DNA of 5,491 bases from the NCBI GenBank assembly GCA_937871645.1, contig CALMPZ010000557.1:1-5491 (forward strand), given 5' to 3'. The position numbers and the translations under genes were made by a program. This document shows, in pieces, positions 1 through 5,491 of this stretch. Under the pieces are notes generated by a model that saw only the letters and a program-made list of their open reading frames with translations, had not been told where the DNA came from and did not search any database. This DNA comes from an uncultured Polymorphobacter sp. Its GTDB lineage: Bacteria; Pseudomonadota; Alphaproteobacteria; Sphingomonadales; Sphingomonadaceae. The number at the start of each line of letters is the position of its first letter. Within the stretch, counting starts at the first letter, position 1.

Positions 1-1157
1 TCACGCTGGTCGCCTGCCTGTTCTACGCGGCGTTCGGGGCGTTCCTGCAATGGTTCCCGGTCTGGCTGATCGACGCGCGCGGCTTCACCGGCGGCCAGCT
101 CGGCCTCGCCATCGCCTGGGCCGGCATCGGGCGCATTTTCGTCGGCCCGCTGACCAGCGCCTGGGCCGAGGGCCGCCGCGACCGCCGCGCACCGCTGCTG
201 CTGCTCGCCGCGCTCACCATGGCCGGGCTGCTGGCACTCGGCATGGGGCCGGCGTTCGGTATCTCGTTCGCACTGGCGTTCGGGCTCGAGATCAGCTTCT
301 GGGGCATCATCGCGTTTCTGGAGGCGGCGCTACTGCGCCTCACCAACGCCAGCACCTGCCCGCGCTACGGCGTCGCACGCGGCCTCGCCAGCCTGGCCTT
401 CGTCGCCGGCAACATCGGCGTCGGCATCCTCATCGACCGCTTCGGCAACTGGGCCGTCTGGGTGTGGCTGGCGCTGACCATCTGGGGGCTGATCGCCGCC
501 ACCACGGCACTCCCGGCCGAGCCGGTGCGCCGCGCGGTGGGCGTCAACTACAGCGCCCGGCTTTCAAGTGGCCTCGCCATGCTGCGCGTCCCCGACTTCG
601 CGCTGCTGATCTTCGGCTGCGGGCTGATTCAAGCCGCGCACCAATATTACTACATCTTCGGCACCAAGCTGTGGATCGCCGCCACCGGCATGTCGTCGGC
701 GATGGCCGGCTGGCTGTTCGCCCTCGGCGTCATCGCCGAAGCCGGCCTGTTGATGGTCTTCGCCACCTGGCTCGAACGCTACCGCCCGGCAACGCTGATG
801 ATCGCCGGCGGCATCGGCGCGCTGCTGCGCTGGACACTCATGGCGCAAGACCCCGGCATCCCGCTGCTGGCGCTGTTGCAACTCCTCCACGCCGCCAGCT
901 TCGCGCTGACCTTCCTCGGCGCCATGCGCGGCATCCAGTCGATGTGGGGCCACCAGCGCACCCCGACCGCGCAAATGATGTTCATGGCGCTCGCCACCGC
1001 CCCCGCGCAGGCGCTGGCCAGTTATGCCAGCGGCGAACTGTATGAGGCGGGATGGGGCGTGCGTGGTTATATGGCGATGGCGGGGTTTGCCGCTGCCGGG
1101 CTGGGGCTGGTGACGGTGTTGTGGTGGCGGGGAAGAGCCTCCGGCGGGCAGGCCTGA
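1..1157 (+). CDS. HcaT-like major facilitator (MFS_1-like) transporter, 5' partial
   Basis: This is an inner-membrane transporter of the major facilitator superfamily, closest in pattern to the 3-phenylpropionate permease HcaT and related MFS_1-like proteins. The reading frame is open from base 3, giving 384 visible residues. HcaT has about 380, so probably only around 10-15 N-terminal residues are missing. The visible protein is a series of hydrophobic segments broken by short basic loops, consistent with a 12-helix fold. HcaT-like landmarks are the YGVARGLASLAFVAGN stretch (from about residue 122), QAAHQYYYIFG (from about 210), a GWLFALGVIAEAG helix (from about 236) and ALLRW followed by LLQLLHAASFALTF (from about 273). 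The substrate cannot be read from sequence; aromatic acid or nucleoside-type substrates are only family guesses. The final GRASGGQA and the TGA stop lie inside the left arm of the repeat element at 1132-1309, so the tail is probably repeat-derived. The gene converges on the Anbu operon and shows no functional link to it. Confidence 0.88.
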   Translation, partial: TLVACLFYAAFGAFLQWFPVWLIDARGFTGGQLGLAIAWAGIGRIFVGPLTSAWAEGRRDRRAPLLLLAALTMAGLLALGMGPAFGISFALAFGLEISFWGIIAFLEAALLRLTNASTCPRYGVARGLASLAFVAGNIGVGILIDRFGNWAVWVWLALTIWGLIAATTALPAEPVRRAVGVNYSARLSSGLAMLRVPDFALLIFGCGLIQAAHQYYYIFGTKLWIAATGMSSAMAGWLFALGVIAEAGLLMVFATWLERYRPATLMIAGGIGALLRWTLMAQDPGIPLLALLQLLHAASFALTFLGAMRGIQSMWGHQRTPTAQMMFMALATAPAQALASYASGELYEAGWGVRGYMAMAGFAAAGLGLVTVLWWRGRASGGQA

Positions 1158-1169
1158 GGCCTGCACCCA
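1132..1169 (+). repeat. Left outer arm of composite element, with internal hairpin
   Basis: The arm contains the perfect palindrome GCAGGCCTGAGGCCTGC (1148-1164; 8-bp stem, single central base). After a bulged A at 1165, two further G-C pairs extend the stem. The transporter's TGA stop (1155-1157) lies exactly at the apex of this hairpin. The arm pairs in inverted orientation with 1272-1309. Confidence 0.8.
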
Positions 1170-1183
1170 CTTGAAGAAAGCCA

Positions 1184-1258
1184 AGTCATTCCCGCGCAGG
1201 CGGGAATCCATCTTGGCGCCGGCGCTGCACGTGGATTCCCGCCTGCGCGGGAATGACT
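1184..1258. repeat. Inner 27-bp perfect inverted repeat built on ATTCCC-N8-GGGAAT
   Basis: The two copies, 1184-1210 and 1232-1258, are exact reverse complements, separated by 21 bp (1211-1231). Each contains the small palindrome ATTCCCGC-GCAG-GCGGGAAT (1188-1207 and 1235-1254). This fits the ATTCCC-N8-GGGAAT pattern called dRS3 in Neisseria, and similar TCATTCCCGCG...GGGAATCCA dispersed repeats are familiar in many proteobacteria. Two ways of folding compete: two 8-bp hairpins, or one 27-bp stem. Either is strong enough to pause or stop transcription from both sides, but no T-run follows on either strand, so a Rho-independent terminator is possible rather than shown. Confidence 0.85.
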
Positions 1259-1271
1259 CGCGCCAAATTTA

Positions 1272-1309
1272 TGGGTGCAGGGGTCACCCCTGCCCGCCGG
1301 AGGCCCTTC
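1272..1309 (-). repeat. Right outer arm of composite element, with internal hairpin
   Basis: This inverted partner of 1132-1169 contains the perfect palindrome GCAGGGGTCACCCCTGC (1277-1293), extended by G-C pairs around a bulged T at 1276. Compared with the left arm, two stem base pairs are swapped on both sides (1282/1288 and 1283/1287), so pairing is preserved. Its outer end is the first base of the Anbu stop codon as read on the + strand (1309-1311). Confidence 0.8.
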
Positions 1310-2079
1310 TAAACCAGCGACCCCTGCATCGGATCTTCGCCATACGGCGGCAGCGGAATCGCTGCGGCGGCGGCGCGTAATGCGCTTGACCAGCGCTCGT
1401 TGAGTTCGCGGTAGTAGGCGTCTTCGCCGGTGATGCGGTGGTCGAGTTCGGGCGCCGAGACGCCGCTGCGCACGGTGACGAGGTCGATCGGCAGCCCGAC
1501 GGCGAGGTTCGAGCGCATTGTCGAGGAGAACGAGATCAGCGCCACCTTGACGGCTTCGGCGAGTGGCGTATCGAAGCGGATCATGCGGTCGAGGATGGGC
1601 TTGCCGTATTTGCGTTCGCCGATCTGCAGGTACGGCGTGTCGGGCTGGCATTCGATGAAATTGCCTTCGCCGTAGATCAGGAACAGTCGCGGCTTGCGGC
1701 CGCCGATGCTGCCGCCGAACAGCAGCGACACGTCGGTGGCGACTTCCTTGTCGGCCATGCCGGCGTCGATGGCCTTTTTCGATTCGCGCAATGCCTCGCC
1801 GATCAGCTGGGCGGCGCGGAACAGGCTAGGCACGGTATCGAGCGTTTCGCGGGCTTCGGTGTCATCGCCGGGGATCAGCCGGCCTTCGAGCACGCGGTTG
1901 ACCGTCGCCTGCGTCACCGACAGGTTGCCGGCGCTGGAGATCACCATGACGCGGTCGGGCGCGGTGTCCATGATGCGCAGCTTGCGATAGGTCGAGATAT
2001 TGTCGACCCCGGCGTTGGTGCGCGTATCGGCCATCATCACCAGGCCTTCGGCGACCAGCATGCCGACACAATAGGTCAT
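1309..2079 (-). CDS. Anbu, proteasome-like Ntn-hydrolase (ancestral beta subunit)
   Basis: This 256-residue protein is a bacterial member of the proteasome/HslV fold called Anbu. It is cytoplasmic and known from structures to form open, helical or lock-washer-like assemblies rather than closed stacked rings; its natural substrate is not known. The start at 2079 gives MTYCVG. Removal of Met exposes Thr1, the expected N-terminal nucleophile. Counting from that Thr, Asp17 (in ADTRTNAG) and Lys32 fit the proteasomal Asp17/Lys33 positions. A SSAGNLS stretch and a C-terminal region of about 40 residues after GEDAYYRELNERW follow. An in-frame ATG at 2148 would add 23 residues and bury the nucleophile, so it is rejected. 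A GGGGA stretch 9 nt before the chosen ATG can serve as ribosome binding site. It is the last gene of the four-gene operon, 76 bp after the transglutaminase gene, and its stop abuts the repeat element. The gene looks intact and probably active. Confidence 0.93.
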   Translation of the reverse strand: MTYCVGMLVAEGLVMMADTRTNAGVDNISTYRKLRIMDTAPDRVMVISSAGNLSVTQATVNRVLEGRLIPGDDTEARETLDTVPSLFRAAQLIGEALRESKKAIDAGMADKEVATDVSLLFGGSIGGRKPRLFLIYGEGNFIECQPDTPYLQIGERKYGKPILDRMIRFDTPLAEAVKVALISFSSTMRSNLAVGLPIDLVTVRSGVSAPELDHRITGEDAYYRELNERWSSALRAAAAAIPLPPYGEDPMQGSLV

Positions 2080-2155
2080 GGTTTGAATATCCCCGTCAGT
2101 CTTGTCGTTGTTGTGCGGTGCGCGCTGGCCGTGCTGCGGTGTGGTCACAACCGCT
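2080..2155 (-). promoter_or_regulatory. Intergenic leader of the Anbu gene
   Basis: This 76-bp gap is the only sizeable one in the operon. On the mRNA strand it carries GTTGTG and CACAAC stretches that could close a loose hairpin, and then the GGGGA ribosome-binding candidate 9 nt before ATG. No convincing -10/-35 pair is visible. It could hold an mRNA processing or pausing structure that sets Anbu levels apart from the upstream genes, but that is inference. Confidence 0.3.
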
Positions 2156-2986
2156 TCATTGCGACTGGCTTTGCGACTGGACGGAGGTCAGGTCAATCGC
2201 GCTGACCGACACTGCCATCGTTTCGTCACCGCCGCCGCGCCGCGCGCCGCGCACCGGCGCGGCCGCGATATAGTCGTGCCCGACGGCGACGCGGACGTAG
2301 GCTTCGGTCACCGAAATGCCGTTGGTCGGGTCGAAGCCGACCCAGCCGAGCGTGTCGTCCCAGGCTTCGACCCAGGCGTGGCCGGCGGGTTCGATGACGC
2401 TGCTGTCGGCTTGCACGAAATGCCCCGAGACATAGCGCGCCGGAATTTCCAGATGCCGTGCGCAGGCAAGGAAGATGTGGCTGAAATCCTGGCACACGCC
2501 GCGCTTCATTCCGAACGCCGTCACCGCATCGGTGCCGGTGCCGGTGGCTTCGGCGTCGAACGTCATCGCGCCGTGGATGCCGGTGAGCAGCGCGTGCAAG
2601 GTCGACAAAGTATCGTCGCGGCGGTGTTCGGCGGCGAAGCCGCGCAGCGCGGCGTCGGGCGTGCTCAGCGGCGTCGTGCGGCGGTACAGCAACGGCTGCA
2701 TCGGTTCGATACTGCCGCGCACGACGCCGTGGTTTTCGAATGTCGAGACTTCGCCCGTAACGCGCAACGTCAAGGAATCGAGTGCGCGCTCGGCGTAGAA
2801 GATGTGCGTGATGTTGCCGTAAACGTCGAACCCCGAGCGCAGGCTGCCATCGGCATCGACTTCGAGCCGCCATGACAGGATGTGCTGGTCCTCGGTGGCG
2901 CGCGGCTGGACGCGCAGCAACTGGACGACATGGCTGGCGGGCAGCGCATAGTCGTAGCGCGTCGTATAGTCGATGCGGATGCGCAT
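2156..2986 (-). CDS. Transglutaminase-like cysteine protein (Bact_transglu_N + Transglut_core)
   Basis: This 276-residue protein belongs to the bacterial transglutaminase-like family, whose members act as cysteine proteases/amidases or acyl-transferring enzymes on amide bonds. Residues 1-80 (MRIRIDYTTRYDY...) match the bacterial transglutaminase N-terminal beta domain. The core follows, with the full catalytic triad visible: Cys165 in GVCQDFSH, His203 in GHAWVEAW and Asp219 in DPTNG. No signal peptide or membrane segment is seen, so it is probably cytoplasmic. The ATG lies 8 nt after the alpha-E stop. An AGGT ribosome-binding candidate overlaps that stop codon, which suggests translational coupling. 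It is third in the operon and is predicted to process the amide or peptide product of the ATP-grasp ligase. The protein ends in a short Gln-Ser repeat coded by a small DNA duplication. The family call is firm; whether it hydrolyses or cross-links cannot be told. Confidence 0.93.
   Translation of the reverse strand: MRIRIDYTTRYDYALPASHVVQLLRVQPRATEDQHILSWRLEVDADGSLRSGFDVYGNITHIFYAERALDSLTLRVTGEVSTFENHGVVRGSIEPMQPLLYRRTTPLSTPDAALRGFAAEHRRDDTLSTLHALLTGIHGAMTFDAEATGTGTDAVTAFGMKRGVCQDFSHIFLACARHLEIPARYVSGHFVQADSSVIEPAGHAWVEAWDDTLGWVGFDPTNGISVTEAYVRVAVGHDYIAAAPVRGARRGGGDETMAVSVSAIDLTSVQSQSQSQ
2159..2180 (-). repeat. Short in-gene tandem repeat coding a Gln-Ser tail
   Basis: The 10-bp unit TTGCGACTGG occurs at 2159-2168 and again at 2171-2180 on the + strand (12-bp period). 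In the gene's frame this gives the closing QSQSQSQ of the transglutaminase. It looks like a slippage-type duplication at a dispensable C-terminus. Confidence 0.7.
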
Positions 2987-2994
2987 GGGTCTAC

Positions 2995-3936
2995 CTAAAA
3001 GAGATATTGTTCGGCGATGGCGTTGCCGAGGCGGTTGTTTTCGCTGATGAAATTACCGAGGAATTCGTGCAGCCCGCCCGAGAAGATGCGGTCGATGCTG
3101 GCGCCTTCAAGCTGCCCCAACCCATGCGCCGCGAGCCGGTGCGCGGGACCGCGGCGGCCGTGGCCGGCGGCGAGCTGATCGAGCCGGCGCAGGATTTCCT
3201 GATAGCAGCTCGTCAGGCTCCGCGGGATCTGCGTGTTGAGGATCAGCAGGTCGGCGACCTTGAGCGGCTGCACCGCGTCGCGGTAGACCCAGCGATACGC
3301 GGTAAGCGCCGACACGGTGCGCAAAATCGTCGTCCACTGGAAATAGTCGAGCCCGCCGCCGACGCTTTCGCCGTGCGGCAGCAGCAAATGATATTTCACG
3401 TCGAGCAGCCGCGCGGTGTTGTCGGCGCGTTCGATCGCCGCGCCCAGCTGGATGAACCAATAGGCATCGCCGCGCAGCATCGTCCGGTGCGCGGCGCCGT
3501 CGAACACCAGCATCGCGACCTTGACGGTGTCGAGCAGTTGGACCAGCTGCTCACGGCTTTCGAGGCGCGTCCCGAATTTCTGGACATCGAGCCAGGCGCC
3601 GTTGATCGCCTCCCACGCCTCGAGCGTCAGTGCGGTGCGGACGCTGCGGGCGTTGGCGCGGGCGCGTTCGAGGCAGACGCGGATCGAACTGGGGTTTTCG
3701 CTGTCGACGGTCAGGAAGGCGCTGACGCCGGCCTCGTCACCGGCGCGGCCGAGCTCTTCGTGCAGCGGCTTCATCCACGCCGCCGCGAGCGCGCTGTCCC
3801 AGGCGTTGCCGGCGCCGCCATAGCTCGACGGCAGCGCCGCCAGCCGCAACGTCGCCTCGATCAGCCGCGTCAGATATTCGGCACGCTCGAGATAGCGCCC
3901 GACCCAGTAAAGACTGCCTGCGGTCCGTGACAGCAT
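2995..3936 (-). CDS. Alpha-E domain protein (DUF403 type)
   Basis: This 313-residue, mostly helical protein of the alpha-E family is a standard partner of circularly permuted ATP-grasp ligases, sometimes fused to them. Its biochemical role is not known; it is thought to assist or scaffold the ligase reaction. Visible family hallmarks are the N-terminal LSRTAGSLYWVGRYLERAE (residues 2-20), the NPSSIRVCLERARANARSVR helix (81-100), the WFIQLGAAIERADNTARLLD segment with its Glu-Arg-Ala-Asp core (160-179), and WTTILRTVSALTAYRWVYRD (201-220). The length is normal for the family and there is no signal peptide or membrane helix. The ATG lies 12 nt after the ATP-grasp stop, with a GGG ribosome-binding candidate 7 nt upstream. 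The gene is intact and second in the operon. Confidence 0.93.
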   Translation of the reverse strand: MLSRTAGSLYWVGRYLERAEYLTRLIEATLRLAALPSSYGGAGNAWDSALAAAWMKPLHEELGRAGDEAGVSAFLTVDSENPSSIRVCLERARANARSVRTALTLEAWEAINGAWLDVQKFGTRLESREQLVQLLDTVKVAMLVFDGAAHRTMLRGDAYWFIQLGAAIERADNTARLLDVKYHLLLPHGESVGGGLDYFQWTTILRTVSALTAYRWVYRDAVQPLKVADLLILNTQIPRSLTSCYQEILRRLDQLAAGHGRRGPAHRLAAHGLGQLEGASIDRIFSGGLHEFLGNFISENNRLGNAIAEQYLF

Positions 3937-3948
3937 CAGAGCACCCGA

Positions 3949-5394
3949 TCAGTCATCGAGCACCCATGTATCCTTGGTGCCGCCACCCTGACTGCTGTTG
4001 ACGACCAGCGAGCCGGATTCGAGCGCCACGCGCGTCAGGCCGCCGGGGACGATCTGCACGCCGTTGGTGCCGCTCAGCACGAACGGCCGCAGGTCGACAT
4101 GGCGCGGCGCGACGCCGCTGTCGCACAATGTCGGGCAGGTCGACAGCGCCAGCGTCGGCTGGGCGATGAACTTTTCGGGGGCGGCGCGCAGTTTCGCGGC
4201 GAACGCCTCGATCGTCGCGCGCGGTGCGTGCGGGCCCACCAGCATGCCGTAGCCGCCCGAGCCATCGACTTCCTTGACCACCAGTTCGGGCAGATGGTCG
4301 AGCACATAGGCGAGCGCTTCGGGTTCGCGGCAGCGGTGCGTCGGGACGTTCGCCAGCAGCGGTTCCTCGCCGGTGTAGAATTTCACGATTTCGGGCATGT
4401 AGCTGTAGATCGCCTTGTCATCGGCGACACCGGTGCCGACCGCATTGGCGAGCGTCACATTGCCGGCGGCATAGGCGCTCATCAGCCCCGGCACGCCGAG
4501 CATCGACGCCGGATTGAACGCCAGCGGGTCGAGGAAATCATCATCAAGCCGCCGGTAGATGACATCGACGCGCTGCGGCCCTTCGGTGGTGCGCATGTAG
4601 ACGACGTCGTCGCGCACGAACAGGTCATTGCCCTCGACGAGTTCGATGCCGAGCTTGTCGGCGAGGAAGCTGTGTTCGTAAAACGCACTGTTGTGCTGGC
4701 CCGGCGTCAGCAGAACGGCGTTGGGCTCACCGCCGACGCCCGGCGGCGCCACCGAGTGCAGCGTTTCGAGCAGCTTTTCGGGGTAGGCCTCGACCGGCGC
4801 GACGTGCAGGTTGGCGAACAGCTCGGGCACCAGCTTGAGCATCACCTCGCGGTTTTCGAGCATGTACGACACCCCCGACGGGGTGCGGGCATTGTCCTCC
4901 AGCACGAAGAACTGGTTGGCATCGGTGCGCACCAGGTCGATGCCGGCGATCTGCACCCAGATGTCGCCGACCGGGCGCTTGCCGATCTGGCTCATCGCGA
5001 ATGCCGGATTGAGCAGCACCAGCTCGGACGGCACGATACCGGCGCGCAGGATTTCCTGCTTGCCGTAGATGTCGGCGAGGAAGGCGTTGAGCGCGCCGAC
5101 GCGCTGCTTAAGGCCGGCTTCGAGCGCGGTCCATTCTTCGCGCGCCAGAATCCGCGGCACGATATCGAACGGGATCAGCCGCTCGGCAGCATCGGGATCG
5201 CCGTAGACCGCGAAGGTGATGCCGATGCGGCGGAAGAACAGCTCGGCCTGCCGCCGGCGGGTTTCCATGAGTTCGCGTGGGCTACCTTCGAGCCAGTGAC
5301 GCAGCGGCTGATAGGCCGGACGCACCGTCCGTGCTGCAGCGAGTTCGGCGGCGTCGAAGCCGAACATTTCGTCAAAGGCCAATGGCTGCGGCAA
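3949..5394 (-). CDS. Circularly permuted type 2 ATP-grasp ligase
   Basis: This 481-residue enzyme belongs to the circularly permuted ATP-grasp family (CP_ATPgrasp_2; former DUF404/DUF407). ATP-grasp enzymes form an acyl-phosphate with ATP and pass it to an amine, giving an amide or peptide bond; the substrates here are unknown. Visible motifs in order are FDEMF (7-11), VLEDNARTPSGVSYMLENR (164-182, acidic and Asn residues suited to metal and phosphate binding), DVIYRRLDDDFLDP (277-290), GTGVADDKAIYSYMPEIVKF (320-339), VVKEVDGSGGYGMLVGP (372-388, Lys and Gly-rich ATP-contact loop), DLRPFVLSG (434-442) and the C-terminal NSSQGGGTKDTWVL. The frame has a stop directly before the chosen TTG (5395-5397), so no upstream ATG is possible. 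The first ATG, at 5367, would delete the conserved FDE. A GGGGG run 6 nt before TTG supports this start. It is the first operon gene and probably provides the committed step. It appears intact. Confidence 0.92.
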   Translation of the reverse strand: MPQPLAFDEMFGFDAAELAAARTVRPAYQPLRHWLEGSPRELMETRRRQAELFFRRIGITFAVYGDPDAAERLIPFDIVPRILAREEWTALEAGLKQRVGALNAFLADIYGKQEILRAGIVPSELVLLNPAFAMSQIGKRPVGDIWVQIAGIDLVRTDANQFFVLEDNARTPSGVSYMLENREVMLKLVPELFANLHVAPVEAYPEKLLETLHSVAPPGVGGEPNAVLLTPGQHNSAFYEHSFLADKLGIELVEGNDLFVRDDVVYMRTTEGPQRVDVIYRRLDDDFLDPLAFNPASMLGVPGLMSAYAAGNVTLANAVGTGVADDKAIYSYMPEIVKFYTGEEPLLANVPTHRCREPEALAYVLDHLPELVVKEVDGSGGYGMLVGPHAPRATIEAFAAKLRAAPEKFIAQPTLALSTCPTLCDSGVAPRHVDLRPFVLSGTNGVQIVPGGLTRVALESGSLVVNSSQGGGTKDTWVLDD

Positions 5395-5400
5395 TCAATA

Positions 5401-5405
5401 CCCCC
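5401..5405 (-). promoter_or_regulatory. G-rich ribosome binding site deciding a TTG start
   Basis: The mRNA reads GGGGG-tattga-TTG, a purine run 6 nt before the proposed TTG start of the ATP-grasp gene. The run sits within the 11-bp palindrome ACCCCCGGGGT (5400-5410), so it could be partly masked by local pairing. Spacing favours the TTG at 5394 over a second TTG at 5382. Confidence 0.45.
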
Positions 5406-5420
5406 GGGGTTGTTGCAAGC

Positions 5421-5449
5421 ATATTGTGCAGTGCGAAAGAAACACGCAA
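5421..5449 (-). promoter_or_regulatory. Weak sigma70-type promoter candidate for the four-gene operon
   Basis: On the minus strand TTGCGT (5449-5444) and CAATAT (5426-5421) are separated by 17 bp. Each hexamer matches only about half of the E. coli consensus. Transcription would start near 5414 and leave a leader of roughly 20 nt before the TTG start. The position is reasonable and the spacing ideal, but the hexamers are poor. The rest of 5450-5491 shows no gene. Confidence 0.3.
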
Positions 5450-5491
5450 GCCCCTTTAAGGCATGACGCCGCATTTCATGCTGCACCTGCT

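Larger units (their letters stand above)
1132..1309. repeat. Composite mirror-symmetric REP/MITE-like element
   Basis: This 178-bp element sits between two convergent genes and has two nested inverted repeats around almost the same centre (about 1221). The outer arms, 1132-1169 and 1272-1309, are inverted copies matching at 33 of 38 positions. The inner arms, 1184-1210 and 1232-1258, are 27-bp perfect inverted copies around a 21-bp spacer. The stretches between outer and inner arms (1170-1183 and 1259-1271) are not alike. Each arm also folds on itself, so the whole can be drawn as four small hairpins or one long interrupted stem. No transposase is encoded here, so it would be a non-autonomous element such as a BIME-type REP cluster or a MITE. 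It overlaps the transporter's last eight codons and touches the stop codon of the opposite gene. It could act as a bidirectional terminator or 3' mRNA stabiliser, though there is no U-run typical of an intrinsic terminator. Confidence 0.8.

Noticed and set aside
50..1045. 331-codon + strand frame overlapping the transporter in another frame.
   Set aside because: It is dominated by Arg, Pro and His with no membrane segments. The other frame gives a coherent HcaT-like multi-helix protein.
1171..1380. Small + strand frame running across the repeat element into the Anbu 3' end.
   Set aside because: It is coded almost entirely by the inverted repeats and antisense Anbu sequence. Peptides such as SFPRRRESI and DSRLRGND are the usual translation of this repeat type in any genome.
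2080..2148. Longer Anbu start at the in-frame ATG at 2148, adding 23 residues.
   Set aside because: The family needs Thr directly after the initiator Met as N-terminal nucleophile. The extra residues are low-complexity and polar and would block it unless cleaved.
2102..2875. Long open frame on the + strand opposite the transglutaminase gene.
   Set aside because: Its Arg/Ala/Val/Gly-rich product with no recognisable domain is typical of antisense shadows in GC-rich DNA. The minus-strand frame has a complete catalytic triad and family motifs.
4099..5466. 455-codon open frame on the + strand opposite the ATP-grasp gene.
   Set aside because: It is an antisense shadow created by high third-position GC. 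The composition is rich in His, Arg, Val and Asp with no domain, and the opposite frame is a clear ATP-grasp protein.
5411..5491. TGC/GCA-rich sequence upstream of the ATP-grasp gene, recalling TGC-rich operator sites such as those of PhaR.
   Set aside because: No symmetric full site can be defined, and no polyhydroxyalkanoate gene is in the window. Such words are common in this base composition.

Overview
The window is GC-rich DNA with strong third-position G/C bias. It looks proteobacterial, most likely an alphaproteobacterium of the sphingomonad type. That placement rests on codon usage and gene content only and is an inference. Coding density is high, and five protein genes account for almost all of the sequence.

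Left part (1-1157, + strand): the nearly complete 3' part of an HcaT-like major facilitator transporter, with only a short N-terminus cut off by the window edge. It runs convergently into the operon on the other strand.

Centre-left (1132-1309): a mirror-symmetric repeat element between the two convergent genes. It has a 27-bp perfect inverted repeat in the middle, built on an ATTCCC-N8-GGGAAT palindrome. Around it are 38-bp outer arms that match in inverted orientation at 33 of 38 positions. Four of the five mismatches are paired changes that keep a hairpin inside each arm. The element supplies the last codons and stop of the transporter and reaches the stop codon of the opposing gene.

Right part (1309-5394, - strand): a tightly packed four-gene operon, transcribed right to left. 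The order is circularly permuted ATP-grasp ligase, alpha-E protein, transglutaminase-like cysteine protein, and Anbu, the bacterial proteasome-like 'ancestral beta subunit'. Gaps are 12, 8 and 76 bp. All four genes look intact and the key catalytic residues are visible. This set is a recurrent neighbourhood in proteobacteria. Comparative genomics predicts that ATP-grasp/alpha-E makes an amide- or peptide-linked product or tag that transglutaminase/Anbu trims or degrades, but the substrate is not established. The ATP-grasp gene appears to start at TTG. A weak promoter candidate lies just upstream, and the last roughly 97 bases (5395-5491) hold only this leader and promoter region.
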